Part shown: piece after piece, positions 12,582-22,701 of the stretch
Layout of the letters: each line of letters starts with the position of its first letter
How positions within the stretch are numbered: the first letter of the stretch is position 1
DNA from: Fomitopsis serialis
Taxonomy: Eukaryota; Basidiomycota; Agaricomycetes; Polyporales; Fomitopsidaceae
Assembly: GCF_022376445.1 (NCBI RefSeq)
Contig: NW_025954991.1
Coordinates: forward strand, 1 to 64,000
DNA: 64,000 nucleotides
Direction of reading: 5' to 3'
Program-made: the position numbers and the translations under genes
Notes under the pieces: generated by a model
What the model saw: only the letters and a program-made list of their open reading frames with translations
Database searches by the model: none
What the model was told of the DNA's origin: nothing

Positions 12582-14907
12582 TTACGACCTGTCGACGCCT
12601 TTGCCTTTGCCCTGGTAGCCGCCCCTACCTCCACCACCGTTCCTGCCCCGGTTGCCGCGTCCGCCGCCGCGTCCTCGCACTGCATTTCCACGGACTGGTC
12701 CGTCAGCGGCGCCCGGGATGACGTCGTGCCACTTTGGGAGCTTCACGAGCTCGCAGAGGCCGACCGGGTGGTCCGCGGCATGGCAGTACGCGCATCTCAT
12801 GTCCTCGGTGTACGCCTCAGGCTTACCGGTGGCCGCGCTGCCGAAGTCATAGTCGCTTAGGAGTGTGCGGAACGTCTCCCAGGCGTTGGGGTCCGCGGTC
12901 GGTGGGTCGATAAAGAGGCGAACGAGGGGGTCAGGCGTGCCGTCCTGCAGCTTGACCTTGAGGTATTTAGCCTCCGCAGACGCGATGAACTTCTCGTACG
13001 CGTCGTCGATGGTGTCGTTTGCCCATATGCCGTCGTCCGCGATGTCCTCTTCCATGACGGCTTGGATGGGGACGCGCAGTTCCGGTTTCCTGAGCTCGCG
13101 GCAGAAGACGGCCGTGTACCCGTTTGGCGAGGTCACGCCGAACTTGTGCGGAAGTCTCCATGCGCCTGCGAAGCGCGGGTTCTCGGGATCGAAACGCAGG
13201 AAGCCGATCGTACCGTCGGACGTTGGGAGCCAGGCGGTCCCGATCATTTTGTCACGCTGTGCGTCGGTGATGTTGAAGCAGAGGATGGCGAGGGGGTTGT
13301 CGTTACGTCGTCTGTCCTTCAGCTTCTTGGTCGAGTTCGCGGCGACGAGCATCTCATCGCTGATGCCGAGGTGCTCATCGAGGATCTCCGTGATGGCCAT
13401 GAGTCGGGCCCCGGTCTCGGGCTCGTCGGCGCCGCAGCGCGGTATGATGATGACTACCGTCGGGCCTGCGTCCGCGATCTCCTCCCAGGACTCGTACTGC
13501 TTGTCCGACATACCGTCGAACTTTTGGTACGCGTGTCTCCACCCGGACAGCGGCCACTCTGTATCAGTGCGTCGAGTTAAGGTATTGGGTACGGCGATCG
13601 CTTGGTATTGTCGCGATGTCCTCGCTAGCCCTCCCCGGCGCTGCCCTGCCAGGGATGTCGCTGGTTGCGGCGTCTGCAGCGTGCGTCGGTCATCGATGTA
13701 CGATGTGGGTTCAAGCACGACTCACCGGCGTCGTTTCGAGCTCGTCCACTGCCATCATTTCTGCAGGGCGGGTCGTGCGTTGTGTTCCGTGGTTACGTGT
13801 CGGTGCGCGCGGCGTCGCGTCGTTGACGCGTCCCTGACTCGCTTTCGTAGGCGTGCGAGGCGAGGTTATACCGGTCGCGAAGAAGTCGTTCGGCGTGGCC
13901 GTGCGTGTGGGGATGTTGCTCCTGGTGGTGTGCGCTACGCGAGGGAAGGGAGTTCGCGCCCGACTCTCCGGTTGGAGACTTGCCCACGTCACCTCGCGCT
14001 CGTAGAAGGCGGGCAGGTCCTCGTCCATGAATCCCGCCACAAAGTCTTCCGTCGCTGGGATGATATCGGGTACGACGTCCAGGCTGGACACGATATCCAT
14101 GTTTGAGGTCGTCGACTCGTTGTCAGAGTCCTCGCCGTTGCCGCCGACGTCTCCGTCGTCCTCCACGATACTCATGCCGTCCTCGTCGTAGTTTTTGCGC
14201 AGGGGATGGAGGGACTCAAGGCCGTAGTCAGCTAGCGGGGGTATGATGATATCCCCGTCACGACGTACATAGGTTCTCATCGTGCGCGCGGGGGCGTCCT
14301 GGCGTACGTCCGTGGTAGCCTGCTCCTCGCCATTGCCGACGTCCTCCGACACGCGGCGTCTCTTTCTAGCGTCGCTCGGGGTGCGCGTCCCTCCCTCCGT
14401 CTTCTCTTCCCCGGTCGTAGCAGCCGGTCCGACGTGCTTGGTTGGCTTCTTGTTTGCGCGTTTGAGCGCGACGGCCGCCGCTTCCCTGGCTTTGCGGCGC
14501 GCCGTGGCCGATTTTCCCTTGACTGGGATGTCGATGGGCTCGGAGGGGGTCGGTGTGTCGTTATTGGTCGCTGGCGCTTGGGCGTCGGCGTCCTGGGCCG
14601 GTTGGGTGACGGCCTTAGCGATGATGGGCGGGGCCTCAGTCTTGTCGTCAGTGTCGCCTATCTCGCCCTGGGTCGCGTCAGGCTTCGGCGCATTCATGTC
14701 GGGTGCAGGGGAGGTTGTCGACTCCGGTTGCTGGTCCCCAGCTTCGACGCCGCTAGGACTCTTCTCCCTAGCGTCCGGTGAGCTCGTCTTCGGTCGCCAC
14801 GGGTTGCGGGACGGCGTGGGGTTGGTCGAGTCTGTCGTCAGCTGGGCGGCAGGCGTCAAGGTGGCGTCTGGCTGGCTTCCCGTGAGTTTGGTCTGTGGTT
14901 CCTGCAT
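12582..14907 (-). CDS. LINE ORF1 protein with CCHC zinc knuckle
   Basis: Two overlapping - strand frames make one product. The upstream part (14907-13736, start at the first ATG) is Pro/Thr/Asp-rich, with a basic patch around residue 150. The downstream part (to 12582) is globular, then has a CX2CX4HX4C knuckle (CAYCHAADHPVGLC) and a Gly/Arg-rich tail typical of nucleic-acid chaperones. The frames differ. A 52-nt segment from about 13735 to 13684 begins GTGAGT, ends CTGCAG and, if removed, joins them exactly in phase 0. It is either a real intron or an intron-like match to a frameshift. ORF1 proteins bind LINE RNA in the ribonucleoprotein particle; here ORF2 is lost, so any activity would be in trans. 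Confidence 0.7.
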
Positions 14908-15039
14908 GGTGCGAGATCGAGTGCAGCTACGAACGGTGCGGTGAGGCAGAGGTTTTCGCGAGTGAAGTGTTGTGTAGCTGGTGGTGTCGGTCCTATAGGC
15001 TAGGGGGATACCGAGGGTATGCGTTGTACGGGGCGTCAC

Positions 15040-15782
15040 TTTATTTCGCGTCGGTTGGCGTGTTCGCTTTCGAGTCCGAGGGGCGCGCCTTCCCGCATTG
15101 TGAAAGTGGGGCTTTCATCGGCGCTGGTATGGCATGGTCGACAGGGATTCACGTTGTCGCTGTGTTCCAACGCGCTCGGTGTAGGCATCGCCTTTCCTTT
15201 ACGGTGGCGGGCTGCAGGGTCGTGTCATAGCCCTAGCCAATGAGTGGCCACTCATGTCGTTACTGGGCGTGCCTGTGCGTCCGGATCGGTGCTGTGATCC
15301 TTCCTGTCGCAGTTGTCGCAAGTTTGCTTTGGGAGGGTTTGTGGGTTTCTCCTAGCTCGGTACATTCCGTAGTTGTCGCCCTTGGAGGCGTGTTGTTGTG
15401 GTGGGGGACGGCTCTGCTCGAGGAGTTGCGGCGGTGGCTGGTCGTTTGTGTCGTGGCCGTAGTTTTGGATTCGAGCGCCTAGTGTTGGTTGTGTTGGCTA
15501 TTTGCGGCTATGGGCGCTCTTCATCGGTCATGATGGCTGTTTATGGTAACAGGCGGCTGTCACCGTCGGCGTCTTTCGTTCTCATCTTCGTGCGTTAGCC
15601 TGGGTTTATGATGTCTCGTTTTGGGCCACCGTTGCTGCGCGGCGCTTCGTCTGTTCGGACTAGTTCCGTCTTTGTTTTTCCGATCGGCGTACACTGGCAG
15701 GTGTACGTTCGTTTTATTTGGCACCCACGGTCTGCTCATCTCGTGTTTACAATTTTAGTCTAGTGATCTCGTTATTCGCCCC
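15040..15782 (-). other. Spacer between LINE ORF0 and ORF1
   Basis: About 740 bases between the stop of ORF0 and the ORF1 region show no credible frame on the - strand. The + strand frames here are short and hydrophobic, without domains. It is probably an inter-ORF untranslated segment of the element. Confidence 0.4.
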
Positions 15783-16517
15783 CTATTCCTCCTGTTGGTA
15801 GGGTGCGTTAGGGTCGGATCTCCTCTCCGTTATCCGACGAAGTCTACGGTTCTCCTCTAGATGTTTCGCGAGGTGGGTGAGTTCGCGTGGATCCAGGTCG
15901 AATTCATACGGGTTCTTCGAGTCGTCCATGAAGATGTGTCGGTGCATGAATGCCCTGTGAGGGCCAGGGTGTCTGGACAGGTGCATGTACGCTGACGTGT
16001 GAGCATATTGCTCGAGCTTGCCCATATTTGCCCATGGGATCGGGACTCGGATCTGCGTGTGGTCGCCGCCGTCTTTCAGGCGAAGCGTTATCCAATGCCT
16101 CGTGATATTGGTCGCTATCGTTATGCGTCCTGTGCCGACTATTCCGGCGGACGAGCGCATGCTGATCATGTGCCCGCGAGTTAGTTGTCGCGGTGGCTGG
16201 TTTCGTATCGCCCATATTGTTCTCAGCTCGCCGTCGTTTCCCTGCTCCGGTTCGTCCTCCACTTGCACTTCGAGGGATCTGAAGGTGTATGCGAGGTGTG
16301 GGGCGTATGGGTGGGATCTGGGTGTAGGGCGCGCATGAGCGGCTGCAGGCGTGTGTGTTGTCGTCCTTGTGGTCGTTATGTTGTCGTCGTGTAGAGTGGT
16401 TTCTGCTCCACTCTTTTGGTGAAAGGTGAGGAACATAGCGCCTGGGTTGGTGATTCCTGGCATCCTCACCTCTTGGTTATAGGTGGCCTCAAGGCGTTTA
16501 TTTTGACGTGGCGTCAT
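15783..16517 (-). CDS. LINE-associated ORF0, 244 aa, unknown
   Basis: A continuous frame begins with ATG at 16517, downstream of the leader of the LINE on the same strand. The product has a Thr/His/Pro-rich linker (about 45-70) and then a mixed globular part: a stretch around residues 90-150 with alternating hydrophobic residues suggesting beta strands, and a charged helical C-terminus (ELTHLAKHLEENRRLRRI). I recognise no domain. It may be an additional 5' ORF of this LINE lineage or a gene fragment captured in the leader. Its placement between leader repeats and ORF1 argues that it belongs to the element. Confidence 0.55.
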   Translation of the reverse strand: MTPRQNKRLEATYNQEVRMPGITNPGAMFLTFHQKSGAETTLHDDNITTTRTTTHTPAAAHARPTPRSHPYAPHLAYTFRSLEVQVEDEPEQGNDGELRTIWAIRNQPPRQLTRGHMISMRSSAGIVGTGRITIATNITRHWITLRLKDGGDHTQIRVPIPWANMGKLEQYAHTSAYMHLSRHPGPHRAFMHRHIFMDDSKNPYEFDLDPRELTHLAKHLEENRRLRRITERRSDPNAPYQQEE

Positions 16518-17164
16518 TCATTCTATGTGTTTTATACGTAAGGTGCTTCTTCAAGGCAGATGTGGCAGACGTTTGACTACCTTTCAGGTCGTTGCTGTAA
16601 GGGAGCGTGGATGGGGTGTCAGCGTCCCCTATCTCGCCTGCATCAGGGGTTTTCAGCTTATAATCTGTCACTCGTTTACTTCCGAAGGCTCATTTCTATT
16701 CTGAGCTACATCTGTCCATCCGTGATGTTCTTTCCGATCACGGCCACGTGACTCTCGGGGTTCGCCGCTTTCTCGTCTGGGCGTTGAACTTTATTCTGTT
16801 TATCTACGGCGGCTAGCCTGACGGCGCTTCTGGTGGGCGCTTAGGCCTCACATTAGCGCTCGCTGCTCATCGTGTCGGGGTGTCTGCTCGTCGTGTAATG
16901 GACTGGCTGCACGTTTGAAGCGTGTAGTTTCGCTTAACTCTGGCATTGTGTGCCTAGGGTGCTATGGCCCTTCTTTCGGGTGGTGTTCCCGTTCATCCAT
17001 CCCCTGTAGGGGGGTGGATTGTAGACAGTTGCTACGGATGTAGGCTTTGCTACTTCCTGAACTTCGGAGCTGGTGTGGCTTCTTAGTCCTTTAAGTGCAT
17101 GTTGGTTTCGCCTCAGAGAGGTTACTTATCCCCCGGACCACGAAAAGGTCTGCACAGGACTCGT

Positions 17165-17269
17165 CTGAGCGACGGAGCCCTCCCGAGGGTCTGAGCGACG
17201 GAGCCCTCCCGAGGGTCTGAGCGACGGAGCCCTCCCGAGGGTTCTGAGCGACGGAGCCCTCCCGAGGGA
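17165..17269 (-). repeat. Four tandem 26-bp repeats in the LINE leader
   Basis: The unit CTGAGCGACGGAGCCCTCCC plus GAGGGT occurs at 17165-17190, 17191-17216 and 17217-17242, and a fourth time at 17244-17269 after one extra T. The copies are nearly identical. Each carries GAGGG and CCCTC, so the transcript could fold into short hairpins. Tandem repeats at the 5' end are common in LINE promoters, and these are likely promoter modules of the element. Confidence 0.85.
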
Positions 17270-17290
17270 GTCGGATGTTAGGGACTTCGC

Positions 17291-17981
17291 AGGTAAGTGA
17301 CAGAGTGCGGCATAGATGCCGCTCGACCGTGAAGCCCTCTCAGCGGATGATGAGGGCCTCCGAGCCGGGTCACGTTGGCTGACGATACCGACGCTACGGA
17401 GATTGAGGATGGAAAGTAAAGAGGATGCGCACCGCTGCGGCAGACACATGATGGGTGCCCTGACAGGCCGTCGGCGCGCTCGGAGGGCAGGCGTAATCCT
17501 GCAGAGATGAATACGCAGGCATGAACGAGCGATAGCAGTTCATTTTGGAGGACGCTCGGAAGCACATGGACCTGCAGGACGAGGGAGATGGTGGCTGGAC
17601 AGGTCAGGCACGAAGTGCTTCCCCAGATTTCATTGAATGCGAAGCGCTGTGGTCGATGGGCGTGCCAGTGAGCGCAGTCTCGCAGCCGGTTCGGCGTAGA
17701 AAGGCGGCTGAGAACGCTGGGGATGCTGTGCCTGAGAAATGAAGGAGGGCGAGGATGGGGGAGAGGCAGAGGCTCTGAGCCGGCGGCGGGATCGCAGGAG
17801 CATGTGGGCCCAAACCCCAGCTTCCTAATTGGGCGGGATACCCCTGCCGGGTGGCGGCGCGGGGAGGTGCGAGCAAGAGTGAGAGGCCGAGCGAGTCTCG
17901 CAGCTGCCCTCATCTCGTCCCCGCCCCCGCCCGCCCTGGCATCCCCACCCGCCCCGCAGCGCTCGCATCCGAGCCTGCACT
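17291..17981. other. Promoter-side region of the deubiquitinase gene
   Basis: No supported gene lies here. A 211-codon - strand frame covers 17278-17913 but has no domain and overlaps open frames on the other strand. CT-rich tracts just upstream of 17982 resemble the pyrimidine-rich stretch often found before fungal transcription starts. Confidence 0.4.
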
Positions 17982-20900
17982 ATGGCCATTGGAAAATGGA
18001 TCCCCTTCGGCCCAGCGCAGAGCTCCCCCGCTGCCCCCGTCGTCGTCGCCGCACAACCGCCCGTCATCTCCTCCGCAGACGCGAAGCAGTTTGGTCTTGA
18101 GAATGTAAGTCGTTCGTGGCTCTGATACCTGGCGTCTTTAGCTGACCGGGCCTCGTCGGTGTAGTTTGGGAATACTTGGTGAGTTTGTCTCCGCTATTTC
18201 TAGACGTTTGTTCCGTCCACGGCCAGCGCGTCCGATGGCTCTATGCACGCCACCATCCACGACCTGTGCATCTCTTGCGCTCAAGCAATCTCTCTGTCGT
18301 ACTCCCTCCTGCTCGACGTACGAGCGTGGCCTGCTCGTGGCCCTTATCGGCGCTGCTGCGTTTTCGCTCACGCTCGGTTGCACACCTCGCGTACGATCCG
18401 GATGTGCACGTCCTTGTCTCGTTCTGCGACCCCGGCGACACGAGTTGCGAAGTCCCCCAACGCAAGCTATCTTGGCATACCCGCGGGGTGCGCCATGAGC
18501 CATGCTCGACCGTGTGGCTTGTCTCAGAACTGGGTACCGAATTGCTGCCCCTCTGGTCTCCGCGCTGCGTGTGTGCATGCGCGTCTCCTACACGCTCTAG
18601 GATGTGCAAATGCACGTACTGTCCCCCGGACGCGTCGCAGATCCTTGTTCGTCAGAAATCCGTGGGTGTCGGCCTCTCCGGGTATACACCAACGGCGTAC
18701 CCGGAACGGTCCAATGACGAACGGGGTTCTGTGTCGGGTTGTCTATCGGATAGAGCAGCGGTGGGACTGGAGCACGAGCATAGGATTTGTCAACATCTCT
18801 GCAATTCCCGGTTGGCTCTGCGTTGACATCCGTGAAGGCTCCGAGGCGCAACCGAGTACTACGGGCTCGGATGTGTCTGTTCTCTCCTCTGCTGTCTGGC
18901 TTGCACAGTGCACCGGGTCTGCATTCTGTGCTACTAGCCCATAGCAGGAGTGTTGCCTATGGACGTTCGTCAGACTCCGTGGTCATCGGACGTGCTGGAC
19001 ATGTATCACTCAAGCAGAAGGAGATAGAAACGCAACGTCCCCATACGCGCAGTAGCGCATACGAACTCTTAGCGTGCGCTCTGCGATTGCTGCCCGAGGA
19101 CCCAACGTGTCTCGAGTTCGCACCCGGCGTTGTTCATCCCTTTCCGGGCTAACCTTGTAAGTCGAGAATACTGCTGACGCCGTCCTCGCAGCTACGCCAA
19201 CTCTGTTCTCCAAGCACTCTACTTCTGTGGCCCCTTCCGCGAACTCCTCGAGCAGTACCCCGATCCCTCCGCGCCTGAACTCCCGCTCTTGCCGCCACAC
19301 CCCCGCCCGCGCCCCTCTCGCCCGCCGCCCAGCCACAACCACCACCACCAAATGCCCGCCGACGACCGGATCGGAAGTACTCCGTCTCCTCGACTGCCTC
19401 CCCCCAGCCGGGCTCCTCGCTCACCACGTCGCCCGCGAATGCGTCTGGCGCGTACATGATCCCGTCACACCCGCCGACGCTGCTGTCCGCGCTCCGATCG
19501 CTATTCGTGCACATCAGCAAGCACCCCGCGGAGCGTGGCACGGTCGCGCCGCGGGCGTTCATCGACAAGCTGAAGGAGCTCAATGAGGTCTTCCGCGGGT
19601 CGATGCACCAGGACGCGCATGAGTTCCTCAACTTCTTGCTGAATAAGATCGTGGAGGAGATGGAGGACGACAGGCGGAATGGAACGGGCGTGTGGCAGGT
19701 GAACGGGTACGGGAACGGGAATGGAGAGAAGGCGGCGGGGAATGGGGTGGCGAATGGGAGTGCGGCGGGGAGCACGTTGAACGGGGAAGATCGTGAGTCG
19801 CTCGGTATGGCTCGTCTCCGGGGATCCTGACGACTGTCTCCGTCAGTGTCTTCGTCCATCGCGACGCTATCCACCACCGCGGCCGGACCGTCGTCCACCG
19901 CCTCCAAGACGTCGCAGCCGTCCACGTCACATTTCCAGGCGACACTCGTGCACCGGCTGTTCGAGGGCGTGCTCACATCCGAGACGCGATGTTTGACGTG
20001 CGAGACGGTGTCCTCGCGGGACGAGAGCTTCTTGGACTTGAGCATCGACATCGAGCAGAACTCGAGCGTGACGGCGTGCCTGCGGCAGTTCAGCGCGAGC
20101 GAGATGCTTTGCCAGAAGAACAAGTTCTTCTGCGACAGCTGCTGCGACTTGCAGGAGGCGGAGAAGCGGTACGTAGGTTCTCCATCAGACTGCGTGTGTA
20201 CCTCTGGATTGATGGTGGATTGCGTTGGTGGCAGGATGAAAATCAAGAAGCTGCCTAATATTCTGGCGTTGCACTTGAAGCGGTTCAAGTACCAGGAGGA
20301 CTTGGGGAAGTACATCAAGCTCGCGTACCGCGTCGCGTTCCCTCTCGAGCTTCGCCTCTTCAATACTGTGGACGACGCTGAAAACCCAGATCGGCTGTAC
20401 GAATTGTTTGCTATAGTCGTGCATATCGGAAAGTGCGCGTCGTTTCTTCGGATGGCTTGCGACAGGTTGAAGTAATGATATCCTCCACAGCGGGCCACAC
20501 CATGGTCACTACGTGACGATTATCAAAGCCCACGGGATGTGGCTGCTCTTCGACGATGACAGCGTGGACGTCATCAAAGAATCCGACATTCCGAGGTACT
20601 ACGGCGAGTCGACGAACGGCTCCGCATACGTCCTCTACTACCAGGCCGTCGACCTCGACATGGCTGCCCTCGGCCTGAAGAACCCCGAGCCGGCGCCCTC
20701 AGCGACAGACATGGGTTCCGCCCCCGCAGCGAAGCCCGCCAACTCGGCCACCGTACCGGTGACGGGGTCGAGTGAAGTCGATTTGGGCTCGCCGGCGTTG
20801 CCCCCAGGTCTGACGGAAGAAGACTCGTCTGAGCGGAGCGAGTCGAGCTCGCCCCTCCCCGCCACCCCCGCCTCTCAGCCCATACCCCTCACGTCTGGTC

Positions 20901-22102
20901 AAACAATAAAAGGGCCCTCGGTACCGCCGCTGACGATACCGTCGTCGCAAACCATGTCTGACCCGTCGACGCCCGTGCAGTCCACTTCGTTAGGGAGCAA
21001 TGGCAGCGGTGGCACTCTGAGCGGATTGTTCAACACACTCCGGCACAGCCGCTCGGAGAAAGGGCCAGACATCCGGAAGAGCTGGCTGAACGTCGATTCG
21101 TCTCAGGTACCACCAGTGCCGTCGCTGCCGTCGCCGACCGCGAAGAAGCGCCCGCGCAGGCCGACCACGCAACGAGCGTGGCGAGCACAGCGGAGGGGTA
21201 TGAGAGCCCGAGCGAGCCGGGTAGCCCGTCGCTACACTATAACAACGCAGCGAACGGCTCGAGCACGAGCACGGGGAAGAGCCCGGAGAAGAAGACGAGT
21301 GGCTGGTTCAAGCGGAAGAGCTCCCGCCTCGAGGTGTCGTTCAGCGGGACGACGTCCCCGTCTGCGGGTAAAGACGACGCCGCGTACGTGCGGGCGCAGA
21401 CTGTCAAGGAGGGTGCGTCGGTCTCCCGCCGGGGGTCCACGTCCGCGGCTGCGTTCGGCTCTGCGTCAGGCCCGTCGAACGTACCCTCGGTATTCAGTGG
21501 ATCTATGGGAACGTTGTCGATGACTCCTGCGCTTCCGCCAGCGGCCGTCCCAGAATCGCCCGTGCAAGCACGGAATGGGTTACCTGACCACAAGAAGTCC
21601 ACGCCCGACTTGCCGAAGAGCAAGGTTAGCAGTCATGACGTCGTCCACACTGGCTAGACTCCCGCGGAGACCGTCGACGGCAGGTGCGACGGTTGGTTCG
21701 AGCAGTTCGACGTGGACAGACTCCCAAGCTCCGCCGCTTCCACCTCTACCTGGTTCGTCGTATCCTTCACCAGAGCGAGACGATAATGGGGAGCGGCAAA
21801 GGACGTTGTCGACTGGTGGTCAGCACGCGCCTTCGTCACCCCGAGCAGATCACTCGCCCAGCTCCCACCCGATGCCACCGCCCGCGACACGCAGACCGAG
21901 CACCTCGCCAACAGCTATTGGCTTCTCGACAAGCACGTCTACTGGGAGCACGGTGTCGTACGGGAGCCCTGTCGAGGGCTCGTCGGGGAAGAAGCGAGCA
22001 ACGCGCAAGCTGAGCTTCTCGGCGCCGATGCTCGGGTTCGGGCGGAAAGACAAAGATAGACATAAGGACCAGCCGCCGCCGAGCTCGTTCGCCGCACGGT
22101 GA
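17982..22102 (+). CDS. creB: Ubiquitin carboxyl-terminal hydrolase, CreB/Ubp9/USP12-46 type
   Basis: Exons found: 17982-18104, 18165-18178 (14 nt), 19192-19792, 19847-20168, 20235-20432, 20491-21106, then 21160 onward. The Cys box [20 protein letters not shown], two CXXC pairs of a zinc finger (TRCLTC, FFCDSC), the [14 protein letters not shown] block and the His box ([21 protein letters not shown]) identify the family, which removes ubiquitin and in Aspergillus acts with the WD40 protein CreC in carbon catabolite repression. The TGC codon of the catalytic Cys is split by intron 2, which is 1,013 nt. Two frame problems remain: one base seems missing in a C-run near 19300, and the frame changes near 21600-21660, where either a short end (stop 21657) or a Ser/Pro-rich tail to 22102 follows. 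21107-21159 is a plausible 53-nt intron. Confidence 0.85.
18165..18178 (+). other. creB: 14-nt microexon of the deubiquitinase catalytic box
   Basis: TTTGGGAATACTTG lies between an AG acceptor (after GTGTAG) and a GTGAGT donor. It encodes Phe-Gly-Asn-Thr and the first two bases of the catalytic Cys codon; the third base is the first base of the exon at 19192. Skipping it would shift the frame and remove the active site. Confidence 0.85.
18179..19191 (+). other. Unusually long intron (1,013 nt) in the deubiquitinase gene
   Basis: It starts GTGAGT and ends CTGCTGACGCCGTCCTCGCAG, with a good branch site. All other introns I placed in the window are 39-225 nt. The interior has many overlapping open frames on both strands but no domain, terminal repeat or poly(A) tail that I can see. 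It may hold an old insertion or a nested non-coding transcript. Confidence 0.7.
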
Positions 22103-22701
22103 CCCGCCGACGCTACTCGGTGCCGATGTGGACAGTATGTTGTATGTGCGTCGTCAGCATCTAGACCATCTCCCTTCTTGTGCATATCCTTCGGCTTTCG
22201 ATGCCTGCCGTTCGTCCTATGATTATCGCTTTCCGCATGCTTCCGCCAGTCGTTTGACCCCGCTCCAGTCGTGTACCTTTACATACTTGCCACTTGGTTG
22301 TAATCCTCTCGTGCCGCACGTTCACGTTCACGTTCCCTCGCTTCGCGCTATCCAGCCCCATCAACAGTCGTTTTATCTTATGTATCGTCCTGCCGCTGCA
22401 CCGTTTGAAGGAGTGCGCCTGATACGGTCGAATAGTAGTGAGTCCAGCCACGGTATCTACATCACAATGTACATATAGCAACCTGCACGGCTAGCTAATA
22501 CCTCAGTGTAAATCATGAAAGCTGTTCGGGTGGCGGGGTTTGCCTGGCTTGTCGAGTCTCGGAGGTCTCGACGACTTGAACGAAGATAAAGTAAGGCTGC
22601 CAGTGGCAGCCACCCCCGCCACTTCGGGCCCCTCGCTCCTGGCTTGTTCCTTGCCACTGCCCACCCGGAATGCAAAGGCACTTTTGGCGTTACGAGCACC
22701 C
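22103..22701. other. Intergenic, nothing recognised
   Basis: This stretch holds the presumed 3' untranslated region of the deubiquitinase gene and the promoter of the NTPase-like gene. No frame in it has a recognisable product. Confidence 0.5.

Larger units (their letters stand above)
11456..17290 (-). mobile_element. Tad1-like LINE retrotransposon lacking its 3' half
   Basis: Read on the - strand the element has, in order: a repeat-bearing 5' leader (about 17290-16518), a 244-aa ORF0, a long ORF1 ending in a CCHC zinc knuckle, and the start of ORF2 with an apurinic-endonuclease-like domain. Homology stops at about 11456, after the motif IIPGRAIAL; no reverse transcriptase or RNase H follows. 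Classical LINE truncation removes the 5' end, so loss of the 3' half points to a later deletion or rearrangement. Element limits are estimates, since no target-site duplication or poly(A) tail was found. The copy cannot move by itself. Confidence 0.8.

Noticed and set aside
12865..14106. 413-codon + strand open frame
   Set aside because: It is antisense to LINE ORF1, has no domain, and is explained by GC-rich codon bias of the real - strand gene.
14282..14944. 220-codon + strand open frame
   Set aside because: Also antisense to LINE ORF1, with a repetitive Val/Ser/Gly-rich composition and no recognisable motif.
17278..17913. 211-codon - strand frame upstream of the deubiquitinase gene
   Set aside because: No domain, overlaps other open frames on the + strand, and lies in the expected promoter region.
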